A stretch of DNA of 64,000 nt, taken from contig JAGWRO010000018.1 of NCBI GenBank assembly GCA_028876495.1, forward strand, positions 96,969-160,968. Reading direction: 5' to 3'. A program made the translations under genes and the position numbers. Positions 8,645 through 17,623 of the stretch are shown piece by piece (within the stretch, counting starts at the first letter, position 1; the number at the start of each line of letters is the position of its first letter). The stretch is from Bacteroidota bacterium (lineage in GTDB: Bacteria; Bacteroidota; Bacteroidia; Chitinophagales; Chitinophagaceae). The notes under the pieces were generated by a model. The model was given only the letters and a program-made list of their open reading frames with translations, searched no databases and had not been told where the DNA came from.

Positions 8645-10144
8645 ATGGAAATAAAATATATTTTTTCAATGGGAGAATTGTTTGAAAGGGTTCAGATGGA
8701 AGATGTTTTTCCGGATAACAAAACTTTTGTTGATTGCACACCTAACGCTGCTTTATCGTATATACGTAACAGTTATGAAAAAGAAAAAAACAATCCCGGT
8801 TTCAGTCTCCCGGCTTTTGTTCACCAACATTTTACTTTGCCAAAAGAGATAGAAACCGATTTTGTAAGTGTAAAAGGAAGGCCGGTTAAAGAGCATATCG
8901 AAAAACTTTGGGATGTGCTTACCAGGCAACCGGAAGAATCGCATAACTCACTAGTGCCTTTGCCGAAATCCTATATTGTTCCCGGTGGCAGGTTTCGCGA
9001 AATTTATTATTGGGACAGTTACTTTACCATGCTCGGTTTGCAGGTATCAAAAAGAACTGACCTTATTGAAAACATGGTTGATAATTTTTGTTTCCTCATC
9101 GATAGTTTCGGGTATATCCCTAATGGAAACCGGACCTATTATCTGGGCAGGTCACAACCGCCTTTTTTTGCCTGCATGGTCAGCTTGCTCAGCGAAGAAA
9201 AAGGAGAAGATATTTTAGTGAAGTATTTACCGCAACTAATAAAAGAATATAAATTCTGGATGAAGGGAAAATCGCTGGTGAATCTTAAAAGTTCTTCGCT
9301 TCATCATGTTGCCATGCTGCCTGATAAAAGCATTTTAAATCATTATTGGGATGCCTCAGATACTCCACGACCTGAAGCCTACAAGCATGAGGTAGCGTTG
9401 GCAAAGAATGCTAAAAATAAAAAAAAGTTGTACCACCATCTTCGCGCTGCCGCAGAATCAGGCTGGGATTTTTCTGCGCGCTGGTTTAAAATAAAAGGCG
9501 ATTTTTCAAGTATCCATGCAACAGAAATTATTCCGGTTGACCTCAATTGTCTTTTGCTGAATCTTGAGCAAACGATAGCAAAGGCTTACCAGGTGTCGGG
9601 CGAAATGGCCACCGCCGAAAAATACAACAGCCTCGCAAAGCAACGGAAAAAAAATATCGATAAATATTGCTGGAATGAAGAGCAAGGATTTTATTTCGAT
9701 TTTGATCAGGCAGAAAATAAACAGAAAGAGGTGTTTACGCTGGCAGCAGTTTTCCCGTTGTTTTTTGGAATAGCTTCGCATGAGCAGGCTGCAGGAGTAG
9801 CCAAAGTGTTGAAGAAAAAATTTCTTTCATACGGCGGTCTTATTTCCACGCTTGAAACTACCAACCAGCAATGGGATGCGCCAAATGGCTGGGCGCCTTT
9901 ACAATGGGTGGCTGTGCAAGGGCTGGCCAAATATGGTTTTCCTGATCTTGCCATCGATATCGCCAAACGCTGGCTGGCTATTAATAAGAAAGTGTATGAA
10001 GAAACCGGGAAAATGATGGAGAAATACAATGTAGTAGCTACCGATCTGAAAGCCGGTGGCGGGGAATATCCTGCCCAGGATGGTTTTGGCTGGACAAATG
10101 GTGTTTATCTTGCTTTGGATAAATGGTTGAACGAAATTCATTAA
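8645..10144 (+). CDS. treF: Cytoplasmic alpha,alpha-trehalase (GH37)
   Basis: A 499-residue glycoside hydrolase family 37 enzyme that hydrolyses trehalose to two glucose molecules. Trehalase signature 1 is seen at residues 113-126 (PGGRFREIYYWDSY) and signature 2 near 409-415 (QWDAPNGW). The catalytic acid is expected in ESGWDFSARW and the base in MMEKYNV, both intact. There is no signal peptide, which fits a cytoplasmic TreF-type enzyme rather than periplasmic TreA. The length is normal for the family. It follows the MFS transporter by 27 bp, so uptake and cleavage are probably co-expressed. A start at 8645 keeps the N-terminal region typical of family members. Confidence 0.93.
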   Translation: MEIKYIFSMGELFERVQMEDVFPDNKTFVDCTPNAALSYIRNSYEKEKNNPGFSLPAFVHQHFTLPKEIETDFVSVKGRPVKEHIEKLWDVLTRQPEESHNSLVPLPKSYIVPGGRFREIYYWDSYFTMLGLQVSKRTDLIENMVDNFCFLIDSFGYIPNGNRTYYLGRSQPPFFACMVSLLSEEKGEDILVKYLPQLIKEYKFWMKGKSLVNLKSSSLHHVAMLPDKSILNHYWDASDTPRPEAYKHEVALAKNAKNKKKLYHHLRAAAESGWDFSARWFKIKGDFSSIHATEIIPVDLNCLLLNLEQTIAKAYQVSGEMATAEKYNSLAKQRKKNIDKYCWNEEQGFYFDFDQAENKQKEVFTLAAVFPLFFGIASHEQAAGVAKVLKKKFLSYGGLISTLETTNQQWDAPNGWAPLQWVAVQGLAKYGFPDLAIDIAKRWLAINKKVYEETGKMMEKYNVVATDLKAGGGEYPAQDGFGWTNGVYLALDKWLNEIH

Positions 10145-10160
10145 AATAAAAATCCCCGCT

Positions 10161-10176
10161 ATTTGCTCGTTTACTG
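10161..10176 (+). repeat. 3'-end-associated GTTTACTG motif, copy 2
   Basis: ATTTGCTCGTTTACTG lies 17 nt after the trehalase stop codon, in the 40-bp gap between convergent genes. Its 15-base core is identical to copy 3. Confidence 0.5.
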
Positions 10177-10184
10177 TTTCTGAT

Positions 10185-11261
10185 TTATCTCAAAAGTTGA
10201 CTCTTATCAATCAAACCGATCATTTCTGAATGAATGACGGCCTTTGAACTGTGTTTAAAATAGCAACAATGAACACCGTGGCTTTCAATTTCTTTTATCC
10301 TGTTTTCTGTTTCTACATTTTTTGTTTTACCAACCTGCCGGATATAAACAGCAAATATTTTTTTGGGGAAATGATTTACCACTGAAAAATATATATCTAC
10401 ATCTATTTGAGAATCGTCGCCCAATAAGACAAATTGCAAATGGGGAAAAGCCTCTATCACACGAACGATGCGGGTGAATTTGGTCATTAAATTATTTGAA
10501 CCCGATTTCCATAACTGCATAATTCTTTTTAGAGCACTTAACAGGTAAATACCTTTCGGTAATTCATTTACCCTGGAAAATTCAGTGATCAAATTATAAA
10601 GATTCCATTCGCTTCCTGAAACATAAAAAAAAGGATTGCAGTTACCCTCAAACTGGTCGTGCCGCGCAAGAAGTTGATAGTGATTTACCACGCCTTTAAA
10701 AGGTTGGCGATTGTGCGCATTTTTGGTAAACAACACATACAATTTTCTTCTCAGCCTCGCAGAATGAGATATTAAAAACGTGTCATCAATATCAGAGATA
10801 AAACCATGCTGCGAAGGAAAAGGAACATAAATTTCACCAACACATTGCACAACACTCAACCGGTAATCCTCTTCTTCAAGTCTTGCCAAAACCTTTTGCC
10901 ATCCTTTGTTTGGAGGCACTTCGGGACAAAATTCGAAACGAAAAAATCCGTCATCGCCTGCTTGGGTATGATGAATAATCCCCTGCCATTCTATCGAAAT
11001 CTTTGCATCAGCAAAAGGAATTACCATAAATAACCTTAGCATTGAAAATAAATTAACGAACCAATTTGTGCGAAACGTTTTTCGTGGAAAAGGGCTTAGT
11101 TTCAGCACATGGCCATACACAATTATTTTTTCATCATTCCCAAAACCATGATACACCTTTATCACAGGATGATAATTAAGCCTAAATAAAAAAAATATTT
11201 TTCTTTTTATCTTTTTGGCGAGTGAAATTTTCTTTTCTTTATGTTCTGAATGTATTTTCAT
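10185..11261 (-). CDS. App1-family phosphatidate phosphatase-like protein (DUF2183)
   Basis: A 358-residue protein. The N-terminal part contains VYHGFGNDEKIIVYGHVL, typical of App1-like proteins. The DUF2183 catalytic core follows at about 155-330, with the HAD-type DxDxT motif in GFISDIDDTFL, then FFYVSGSEWN and FVLLGDDSQIDVDIY. Yeast App1 dephosphorylates phosphatidic acid to diacylglycerol; bacterial members are largely uncharacterised. No signal peptide is seen. The gene is divergent from a diacylglycerol-kinase-like gene, with only 19 bp between the start codons. This suggests linked control of opposing lipid phosphorylation steps, which is inference. Confidence 0.85.
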   Translation of the reverse strand: MKIHSEHKEKKISLAKKIKRKIFFLFRLNYHPVIKVYHGFGNDEKIIVYGHVLKLSPFPRKTFRTNWFVNLFSMLRLFMVIPFADAKISIEWQGIIHHTQAGDDGFFRFEFCPEVPPNKGWQKVLARLEEEDYRLSVVQCVGEIYVPFPSQHGFISDIDDTFLISHSARLRRKLYVLFTKNAHNRQPFKGVVNHYQLLARHDQFEGNCNPFFYVSGSEWNLYNLITEFSRVNELPKGIYLLSALKRIMQLWKSGSNNLMTKFTRIVRVIEAFPHLQFVLLGDDSQIDVDIYFSVVNHFPKKIFAVYIRQVGKTKNVETENRIKEIESHGVHCCYFKHSSKAVIHSEMIGLIDKSQLLR

Positions 11262-11280
11262 TAATTACTTTCAAAATAAA

Positions 11281-12189
11281 ATGGAGCCATCTTTCACTTT
11301 AAATATATTATTTATTATCAATCCCGCATCAGGTGGCAAGAAAAAAATTAAATGGGAACCAATAATTCGTAATTATTTCAAACAACTTTCTTACCAGATT
11401 GATTTTTTTATCTTAAGAGGAAACGGAGATGCTTCTTCAGTAGGGCATTGGATAAAAAAATTAGCGCCTCAAAAAGTAGTAGCCGTAGGAGGCGACGGAA
11501 CCATTTCCATGGTGGCGGAACAATTGATGGGCACTTCAATTCCTATGGGCATTCTTCGTGGCGGTTCGGCCAATGGTATGGCCACAGAATTGGATATTCC
11601 CCAGAATCCAACGAAGGCATTAGAGACCATATTAAAAGGCGACATTATAAAATGTGATGTGGTAAAAATAAATGATAAAGAGATATGCATACATTTAAGT
11701 GATCTGGGAATGAATGCGAGGATGGTAAAATATTATCATAAAAACGCTATTCATGGTATGTGGGGCTATAGCCGAATGATTCTTAAGATATTGATCCAGG
11801 GAAAACCGGTAATCTCTCATATTTCGGCTGATAATTTGGAAACTGATATACCGGCTTACATGATCGTAATTGCCAATGCCTCAAAATACGGAACAGGAGC
11901 GGTTATTAACCCAAAAGGTTCTATTGATGACGGCAAGTTTGAGTTGGTAGTGGTAAGGCAAATTTCTTTTATTGAATTTGTAAAAATGTTTTTAAAAAGA
12001 ACCCGTTTCGATCCTAAAAAAGTGGAGATATTTCAAACTACTAAAGCCTTAATCACCACTAAAAGAGCTAATCATTTCCAGGTAGATGGCGAATACATTG
12101 GTAAAGTAAACCGGGTATCTGCTGTTGTAATGCCTTCTGCTATTCATGTAATTATTCCAAATGAAAGTGCGGATCTTTCAAAACAGTAA
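11281..12189 (+). CDS. Diacylglycerol/lipid kinase family protein (YegS/DagK-like)
   Basis: The ATG at 11281 gives 302 residues starting MEPSFTLNILFIINPASGGKK. The ORF-track start at 11215 would overlap the divergent App1 gene and adds a non-homologous extension. The catalytic domain motifs are intact: NPASGGKK near the start, VVAVGGDGTISMVAEQL at about residue 65-80, and ILRGGSANGMATELDIP. The C-terminal region with VDGEYIG matches the lipid-kinase beta-sandwich. These enzymes phosphorylate diacylglycerol or related lipids using ATP, or in some members sphingoid bases. It sits back to back with a phosphatidate phosphatase-like gene. Confidence 0.88.
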   Translation: MEPSFTLNILFIINPASGGKKKIKWEPIIRNYFKQLSYQIDFFILRGNGDASSVGHWIKKLAPQKVVAVGGDGTISMVAEQLMGTSIPMGILRGGSANGMATELDIPQNPTKALETILKGDIIKCDVVKINDKEICIHLSDLGMNARMVKYYHKNAIHGMWGYSRMILKILIQGKPVISHISADNLETDIPAYMIVIANASKYGTGAVINPKGSIDDGKFELVVVRQISFIEFVKMFLKRTRFDPKKVEIFQTTKALITTKRANHFQVDGEYIGKVNRVSAVVMPSAIHVIIPNESADLSKQ

Positions 12190-12197
12190 TTGTAATT

Positions 12198-12213
12198 TTT
12201 TGCTCGTTTACTG
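12198..12213 (+). repeat. 3'-end-associated GTTTACTG motif, copy 3
   Basis: TTTTGCTCGTTTACTG lies 9 nt after the stop of the lipid kinase gene, before the convergent miaE gene. Confidence 0.5.
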
Positions 12214-12323
12214 CATTAATCTGCTACTTTTTTCTTTTCTCAATAAAGTAAACCATACTTAATAGAATTGATTTATGAAATGCCATGCTACAGGTTTTTA
12301 ATTGCAATTGATGAAACAGGGCA

Positions 12324-12935
12324 TTAATGAATTCTATCTCCCCTCACTTCCATGCTTTGCATCAATTGAGTTTCATATTCAATCCATTCTTTCCACCTTT
12401 TTCTAACTTTTTCTTTGGGTAAATAATTGTCAGCAAGATTGATAAATAAAGTATAATGGCCCGCTTCACTTTCCATAAATTTCCGGTAAAACCTTTTCAT
12501 ATAATCATCTTCCAGGCCTTCGCTTAATCGCTTGAAACGCTCGCAACTCCTGGCTTCTATCAACGCCATTGTAAGTAGATGATCTAAAAATCTTTCTTCA
12601 GGACTACCTCCTTTTTTCTGGAAATCCAGCAACTTATTTACATATATATCTTTTCGTTGTTTGCCCAGAGACAAATTGCGTCTATGTAATTCCGCTAGTA
12701 CCTGCCGGAAATGCCCCCATTCTTCTGTTACGATGGGCGAAAGTTCGTTTACCAGCTTTTCTTTATCGCTGTACTTGGTAATAAGAGAGATACAGGTGGT
12801 GGCTGCTTTTTGTTCGCACCATGCGTGATCCGTCAAAATTTCTTCCAGCGAAATTGAAGCAAGATCGATCCATCTTGGATCAGTAACTAATTTGAGTCCT
12901 AATATGTTTTTTGTGTCTTGCGATAAAGATTCCAT
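12324..12935 (-). CDS. miaE: tRNA-(ms2io6A)-hydroxylase
   Basis: A 203-residue ferritin-like di-iron enzyme that hydroxylates the isopentenyl group of ms2i6A at tRNA position 37. The carboxylate/histidine ligands appear in the expected order: CEQKAATTC, EEWGHFRQVL (ExxH), IEARSCERF and ESEAGHYTLF (ExxH). The length is normal for the family. The methylthiolation enzyme MiaB that provides the substrate is also in this window (39878-41293). The gene is divergent from the bioF-like gene, 69 bp away, and convergent with the lipid kinase gene. There is no sign of truncation. Confidence 0.93.
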   Translation of the reverse strand: MESLSQDTKNILGLKLVTDPRWIDLASISLEEILTDHAWCEQKAATTCISLITKYSDKEKLVNELSPIVTEEWGHFRQVLAELHRRNLSLGKQRKDIYVNKLLDFQKKGGSPEERFLDHLLTMALIEARSCERFKRLSEGLEDDYMKRFYRKFMESEAGHYTLFINLADNYLPKEKVRKRWKEWIEYETQLMQSMEVRGDRIH

Positions 12936-13004
12936 CTTTCAAAATTAGTTGATTAAATCACATTAGCACATTAGTACATCAACAGATTACCTAATTTTAC
13001 TCCA

Positions 13005-14111
13005 ATGAATGAAAATTTTCTTGATAAAAAAATAATTGACAGAGACCAAAATAACTCTTTGCGACAACTTTCTTTGACGAAGGATACAATAGATTTTTGC
13101 AGCAATGATTACCTGGGAATTGTAAAAAATAAATTAATTGAAAAATCCATGCCTGCGGGGTTTTCTCACGGTAGTACAGGCTCACGGCTACTTTCAGGTA
13201 ATTATGAATTGATAGAAGAAACAGAAAAATTGATTGCCGGTTTTCATAAAGCTGAAGCAGGGCTCATCTATAATTCGGGCTACGACGCCAACACAGGTTT
13301 GTTAAGTTGTGTTCCTCAAAAAAATGATTTGATCATTTACGATCATTTGAGCCATGCTTCCTTGCGCGACGGTATCAGGCTTTCGTTTGCCACTGCATTT
13401 TCATTTTTGCACAATGATTTGGAAGACCTTGAAAAGAAGCTAAAAACCGCAAATACTGATCGTCAGAAATTTGTGGTTACTGAAAGTGTTTTTTCAATGG
13501 ACGGGGATTTAGCACCATTAAACGAGATAAGCGTTTTATGTGAAAAATATAATGCTGCATTAATTGTAGATGAAGCACATGCAACCGGCGTTGTAGGTTC
13601 CAAAGGTGAAGGTTTTGTGCATCAATTGGGTTTGCAGGAAAAATGCTTTGCCCGCATTCATACTTTTGGAAAAGCATGTGGCGTTCACGGAGCGATTATT
13701 CTAGGATCTGAAAAATTAAAAAAATACCTCATCAATTTTTCAAGGCAATTTATTTACAGCACTTCATTGCCACCGGCTTCTGCCGAAGCAATTAAAATTT
13801 CTTATGAAATATTTCCTTCGATGGAAAAAGAGAGAAATCATATTCACAATCTGGTCGATATTTTCAGGGAAGCAACACTTCCATTCAAAATACTAAAAAG
13901 CGAAACGCCTATCCAGGTGGTAATTATTCCCGGAAATGAAGAAGTGAAAAAGATTGCTCAAATTTGCCATAGGAAAAAATTTGACATTCGGCCAATTCTT
14001 TATCCCACTGTTCCAAAAGGACAGGAAAGGTTAAGAATTGTTTTGCATGCCTTTAATACATTTGAACAAGTTCATGGATTGATCAACCTCTTGCATTCAG
14101 AAGTAGCGTAG
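13005..14111 (+). CDS. bioF: 8-amino-7-oxononanoate synthase-like PLP enzyme
   Basis: A 368-residue member of the alpha-oxoamine synthase family (fold-type I PLP enzymes). Visible motifs are CSNDYLGI, GSTGSRLLSGNYELI, YDHLSHASLRDGIR, the cofactor-contact segment IVDEAHATGVVG and the Schiff-base lysine in HTFGKACGVHGA. AONS condenses pimeloyl-ACP (or -CoA) with alanine in biotin synthesis. Related enzymes make aminoketones with other acyl donors, so the exact substrate is not certain. No other biotin genes are adjacent, which is why bioF is a likely but not proven name. The start at 13005 gives a normal, slightly short N-terminus. Confidence 0.82.
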   Translation: MNENFLDKKIIDRDQNNSLRQLSLTKDTIDFCSNDYLGIVKNKLIEKSMPAGFSHGSTGSRLLSGNYELIEETEKLIAGFHKAEAGLIYNSGYDANTGLLSCVPQKNDLIIYDHLSHASLRDGIRLSFATAFSFLHNDLEDLEKKLKTANTDRQKFVVTESVFSMDGDLAPLNEISVLCEKYNAALIVDEAHATGVVGSKGEGFVHQLGLQEKCFARIHTFGKACGVHGAIILGSEKLKKYLINFSRQFIYSTSLPPASAEAIKISYEIFPSMEKERNHIHNLVDIFREATLPFKILKSETPIQVVIIPGNEEVKKIAQICHRKKFDIRPILYPTVPKGQERLRIVLHAFNTFEQVHGLINLLHSEVA

Positions 14112-14123
14112 AAATAAAATCGT

Positions 14124-14143
14124 AATTATTTGTGGGTTTACTG
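14124..14143 (+). repeat. 3'-end-associated GTTTACTG motif, copy 4
   Basis: AATTATTTGTGGGTTTACTG lies 13 nt after the bioF-like stop codon. Its first 19 bases are identical to copy 1. Confidence 0.5.
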
Positions 14144-14240
14144 TATTTCTTTCTGTAATAATATGCTGAAATTTAAAAATTAGCAAGGAATTTGCATTAA
14201 AGAGTAAAAGGTTTCTCTAAAACAGAAATTACATCACACT

Positions 14241-14741
14241 ATGAAAACAATTATTCTTTCTCTTTCTGCTTTGCTGCTTAGTATGGCAGTTTCGGCACAG
14301 TTAAAAGTAGAAGTAAAATGCCCCGTAATTAATGTCGACGTTCTTAATGGGAATGTGAATCATATTATTATTCCTACTTCAAACGTGGCCCAGATCAAAA
14401 GTAACCTTCCCTGCTATTCAGGTTTTGAAGAAGACATAAAGGCAAAATGCGGTTCTACTGTTTTTTATAAAGACCAGGATATTTATTTTTTCGTTTCCAG
14501 AAATTATATTGAGATAGGCCCTCACTTTAAAGGAAATCTGAGTGTTCCATTGATGGGCGCTTCAAGAAATAGTTTGTTCAGAGTGCTGGGAGACCCCGAA
14601 ATAAAACAACCGGCATGGGATGCTTTTAAAACATCTTATGGCATTTTAATCTTGTATTATAACAAAGAAAATAAGGTAGATAAAATTCAGCTTAGCACTC
14701 AATCTGCTTCAACGATTAAATTGTGTGATGAGTCAAACTAA
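14241..14741 (+). CDS. Secreted protein of unknown function
   Basis: The family is not recognised. The protein has 166 residues with a clear signal peptide (MKTIILSLSALLLSMAVSAQ), so it is periplasmic or exported. The mature part has four cysteines (in VKCPV, LPCYS, AKCGS and KLCDE), which could form two disulfides. The middle section (FYKDQDIYFFVSRNYIEI) looks beta-rich. The stretch NSLFRVLGDPEIKQPAW followed by YGILILYYN resembles the strand-helix-strand layout of small lipoprotein-like domains, but this is weak. It stands alone between bioF and the mla operon, with 197 bp downstream. Confidence 0.7.
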   Translation: MKTIILSLSALLLSMAVSAQLKVEVKCPVINVDVLNGNVNHIIIPTSNVAQIKSNLPCYSGFEEDIKAKCGSTVFYKDQDIYFFVSRNYIEIGPHFKGNLSVPLMGASRNSLFRVLGDPEIKQPAWDAFKTSYGILILYYNKENKVDKIQLSTQSASTIKLCDESN

Positions 14742-14938
14742 AAAAGTTCGGGGTTTTGAATGATATTTACGTTTCAACTTTCTATGAACGTAAAAAGTTA
14801 CTAATTTCTTAATGTCTAATTGATAAGCAACAGGGCTTTTGCTTTTCACTTCATGACTATAATCATATTTAATGATGACTGTATTCATAGTTATGGTGGA
14901 GAAAAATTTGAATATTTGTTATATGAAGTTATAACAAT

Positions 14939-15733
14939 ATGCTCACAACAGCCAGTCACAAAAAAGTTCTGCATCAATTAAATAGATCCTTCTTAAATGA
15001 GGTTGGCGGACTTTCGCGCTTTGCCGGCAGGTTCTTTAACCAGGCCTTTAGACCCCGTTATGAAATTGCTGAATTTATAAGGCAATGTTTTGTTATCGGT
15101 TATAAATCACTTCCGCTTATAGGCCTTACCTCATTTATTTTGGGATTAGTTTTAACCATGCAGTTAAGGCCCTCGATGGTAAGTTATGGTGTAGAATCTC
15201 AACTACCTGCCATTGTGGGTATTGCTGTAATTCGTGAAATAGGGCCTGTAATTACTGCATTAATATTTGCAGGTAAAATAGGCAGCAGTATTGGAGCCGA
15301 ACTAGGTTCAATGCGGGTTACTGAACAAATAGACGCAATGGAAGTGAGTGGCACTAATCCTTTTAAATACCTTGTGGTGACAAGGGTACTCGCAGCTACT
15401 TTGATGTTACCTATACTGGTGTTGCTTGGAGATGCCATTTCATTATTTGGTTCGTGGATTGGTATTAATATAAGAGGTGCTACCAGTTTTCATTTATACT
15501 GGACACAGGTATTCGATAATCTTGCTTTCACGGATGTATTACCTGCCTTTTTTAAAAGTTTCTTTTTTGGATTTGCCGTTGGCATTATAGGGTGTTTTAA
15601 AGGGTATAATAGTAGCAAAGGCACAGAGGGGGTTGGGATTTCAGCCAACTCCGCTGTAGTAGTTTCTTCAATTGTGATTTTTATATTGGATTTGCTGGCA
15701 GTTCAGGTTACAGATGCGCTTGGCCTTAATTAA
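14939..15733 (+). CDS. mlaE: MlaE-family ABC transporter permease
   Basis: A 264-residue inner-membrane permease with about five to six helices. It carries the family core: FILGLVLTMQL, VIREIGPVITALIFAGKIG, ELGSMRVTEQIDAMEVSG and the late GCFKGYNSSKGTEGVG motif. It is the membrane subunit of the Mla/MCE system, which moves phospholipids between the two membranes. It is the first gene of a tight three-gene operon, followed 5 bp later by the ATPase and then by the MCE protein. The segment IGSSIGAELGSMRVTEQIDA is the conserved coupling helix region. Confidence 0.92.
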   Translation: MLTTASHKKVLHQLNRSFLNEVGGLSRFAGRFFNQAFRPRYEIAEFIRQCFVIGYKSLPLIGLTSFILGLVLTMQLRPSMVSYGVESQLPAIVGIAVIREIGPVITALIFAGKIGSSIGAELGSMRVTEQIDAMEVSGTNPFKYLVVTRVLAATLMLPILVLLGDAISLFGSWIGINIRGATSFHLYWTQVFDNLAFTDVLPAFFKSFFFGFAVGIIGCFKGYNSSKGTEGVGISANSAVVVSSIVIFILDLLAVQVTDALGLN

Positions 15734-15738
15734 AGAAA

Positions 15739-16515
15739 ATGGATCAACTTATTAAACCGGAAATAAATGAAGATAACCAAGAACTTAACGAGCCTGTTTT
15801 GAAAATTCAAAACCTGTTTAAATCTTTTGGCGACAATCATGTGCTGATTGATTTTAATCTTGAATTGAAAAAAGGGGAAAGTGTGGTAGTGCTGGGAAAG
15901 TCAGGTTCGGGAAAATCGGTTATGATTAAGTGTGTAGTGGGATTATTACAGCCTGATAAAGGATCCGTGATCATGTTTGGAAAAAACATCCCGGAATTGG
16001 ATGACGAAGAATTAGACAGGATAAGGGCTAAGGTTGGCTTCCTGTTCCAGGGAAATGCCCTCTATGATTCGATGACAGTAAGAGAAAACCTTGAGTTTCC
16101 GATGCGAAGAACGTGGATACAATTTTCCCAGGAGGAGGTAAAGAGACGGGTGGTTGAAACACTTGAAGATGTAGGCCTTGCCCATACCATTGATATGATG
16201 CCCGCAGAATTATCAGGTGGAATGAGAAAAAGAATAGCCCTGGCCCGCACTTTAATTTTAAGGCCTGAGATTATTTTGTATGATGAGCCGACGACGGGGC
16301 TTGACCCAATAACAGGTAAAGAAATAATTGAGCTGATGAATGAGATCCAGGAAAAATATAATACTTCATCACTTATCATTTCGCATGATATGAAATGTGT
16401 GCAGACAGCAAGTGACAGGGTGGTGGTTTTAATTGAAGGAAGATGCTATGCGATGGGTACTTATAAAGAACTAACACAAAATACAGATCCGAAGGTGAAT
16501 GAATTTTTTGAATAA
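15739..16515 (+). CDS. mlaF: MlaF-family ABC transporter ATP-binding protein
   Basis: A 258-residue ATPase. It has Walker A GKSGSGKSV, a Q-loop in FLFQGNALYDSMTV, the signature LSGGMRKR, Walker B IILYDEPTTGLDP and the switch His in IISHDMK. The LSGGMRKR signature with FQ-xxALYDSMTV is characteristic of the MlaF/MCE subfamily. It drives lipid transport through MlaE. It starts 5 bp after mlaE and ends 6 bp before the MCE gene. The N-terminal 20 residues before the core are acidic and poorly conserved. Confidence 0.93.
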   Translation: MDQLIKPEINEDNQELNEPVLKIQNLFKSFGDNHVLIDFNLELKKGESVVVLGKSGSGKSVMIKCVVGLLQPDKGSVIMFGKNIPELDDEELDRIRAKVGFLFQGNALYDSMTVRENLEFPMRRTWIQFSQEEVKRRVVETLEDVGLAHTIDMMPAELSGGMRKRIALARTLILRPEIILYDEPTTGLDPITGKEIIELMNEIQEKYNTSSLIISHDMKCVQTASDRVVVLIEGRCYAMGTYKELTQNTDPKVNEFFE

Positions 16516-16521
16516 TTTTTT

Positions 16522-17505
16522 ATGGCAAAAAAAGTAGTCAGTAATGTAAAATTAGGCGTATTTGTATTGGCAGGCCTTCTGTTCCTGGTGATATTATTAT
16601 ACATGATAGGGAAAAACAGGAATTTGTTTGGATCGAATTATGTGCTAAAAGCAAGATTTGAAAATATACAGGGGCTTGTGACGGGCAATAATGTGAGGTT
16701 TTCCGGAATACAGGCAGGAACGGTAAAAAGGATAGACATTATTAATGACACGCTCATTGAAGTAACTATGGTGATCGATAAAAAAATGAGTAAGATCATA
16801 CATAAAAATGCGGTTGCTTCTATCAGTACAGAAGGACTTGTAGGTAATAAAGTCGTTAATATTTCACCGTCAAAAATCCCTGATGCATTAGCTAAAGATG
16901 ATGACATTCTCCCTGTAAAAAAAGCAGTGAACACTGATGAAATCATGGAAACTCTTTATAATACCAATAGTGATGTTGCTATAATTGCAGCGGGCTTAAG
17001 GACAACGGTTGAACGTATCAACAAAAGCAGTGCCTTATGGAATTTATTAAATGATGAATCTATCCCGGAAAATATCAGGATTTCCTTTGCAAGCATACGG
17101 TCAACAACAGGCAAAGCGGTAAAGATTGCCGATGACCTGGATAAAATAATACTGGGAGTGAAAAATGGAGAAGGTTCATTGGGGGCTATTTTAAAGGATA
17201 CTTCTTTGGTAAAAAATTTAAATGATGCGATACTGACCATTAATAAAGTTGGGAATGAAGCCGATTCAGTCACTGTTGAAATAAATAAATTGGTAAAAGG
17301 GGTTCATGAGGATGTCTCACAAGGCAAGGGGACAGTGAATGCTTTACTTAAAGATTCGATGATGGTAAAAAAAATAGAAGCCAGTCTTGATAACATTCAA
17401 AAAGGCACCGATGGTTTTAATAGTAATATGGAGGCCCTTAAACATAATTTCTTATTCAGGGGCTATTTCAGAAAATTAGAGAAACAAAAAAAGAAAGCAC
17501 AATAA
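16522..17505 (+). CDS. mlaD: MlaD/MCE-domain lipid-binding protein
   Basis: A 327-residue protein with an N-terminal membrane anchor (LGVFVLAGLLFLVILLYMIG). An MCE domain follows at about 35-115 (RFENIQGLVTGNNVRFSGI, AGTVKRIDI, STEGLVGNKVVNISPSK). The C-terminal half is a helical, coiled-coil-like region (NDAILTINKVGNEADSVTVE) that resembles the longer MCE proteins of Bacteroidota. It presumably forms the periplasmic ring through which lipids pass. No mlaB, mlaC or mlaA is adjacent, which is usual for Bacteroidota operons of this type. Confidence 0.9.
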   Translation: MAKKVVSNVKLGVFVLAGLLFLVILLYMIGKNRNLFGSNYVLKARFENIQGLVTGNNVRFSGIQAGTVKRIDIINDTLIEVTMVIDKKMSKIIHKNAVASISTEGLVGNKVVNISPSKIPDALAKDDDILPVKKAVNTDEIMETLYNTNSDVAIIAAGLRTTVERINKSSALWNLLNDESIPENIRISFASIRSTTGKAVKIADDLDKIILGVKNGEGSLGAILKDTSLVKNLNDAILTINKVGNEADSVTVEINKLVKGVHEDVSQGKGTVNALLKDSMMVKKIEASLDNIQKGTDGFNSNMEALKHNFLFRGYFRKLEKQKKKAQ

Positions 17506-17623
17506 TTCCAATTCCACCTGTTTTGCAGCACTGACAGTTGTCATCTTAAACACTGTCGATTGTCATTCATAGAGCATATGCACTTTGCTAACTTGCTTCT
17601 ATTAAAAACTCAAAAATTATTTT

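Noticed and set aside
11215-11280. Upstream extension of the lipid kinase ORF
   Set aside because: Overlaps the App1 start and adds residues without similarity; the ATG at 11281 precedes the conserved NPASGGKK region at the usual distance.
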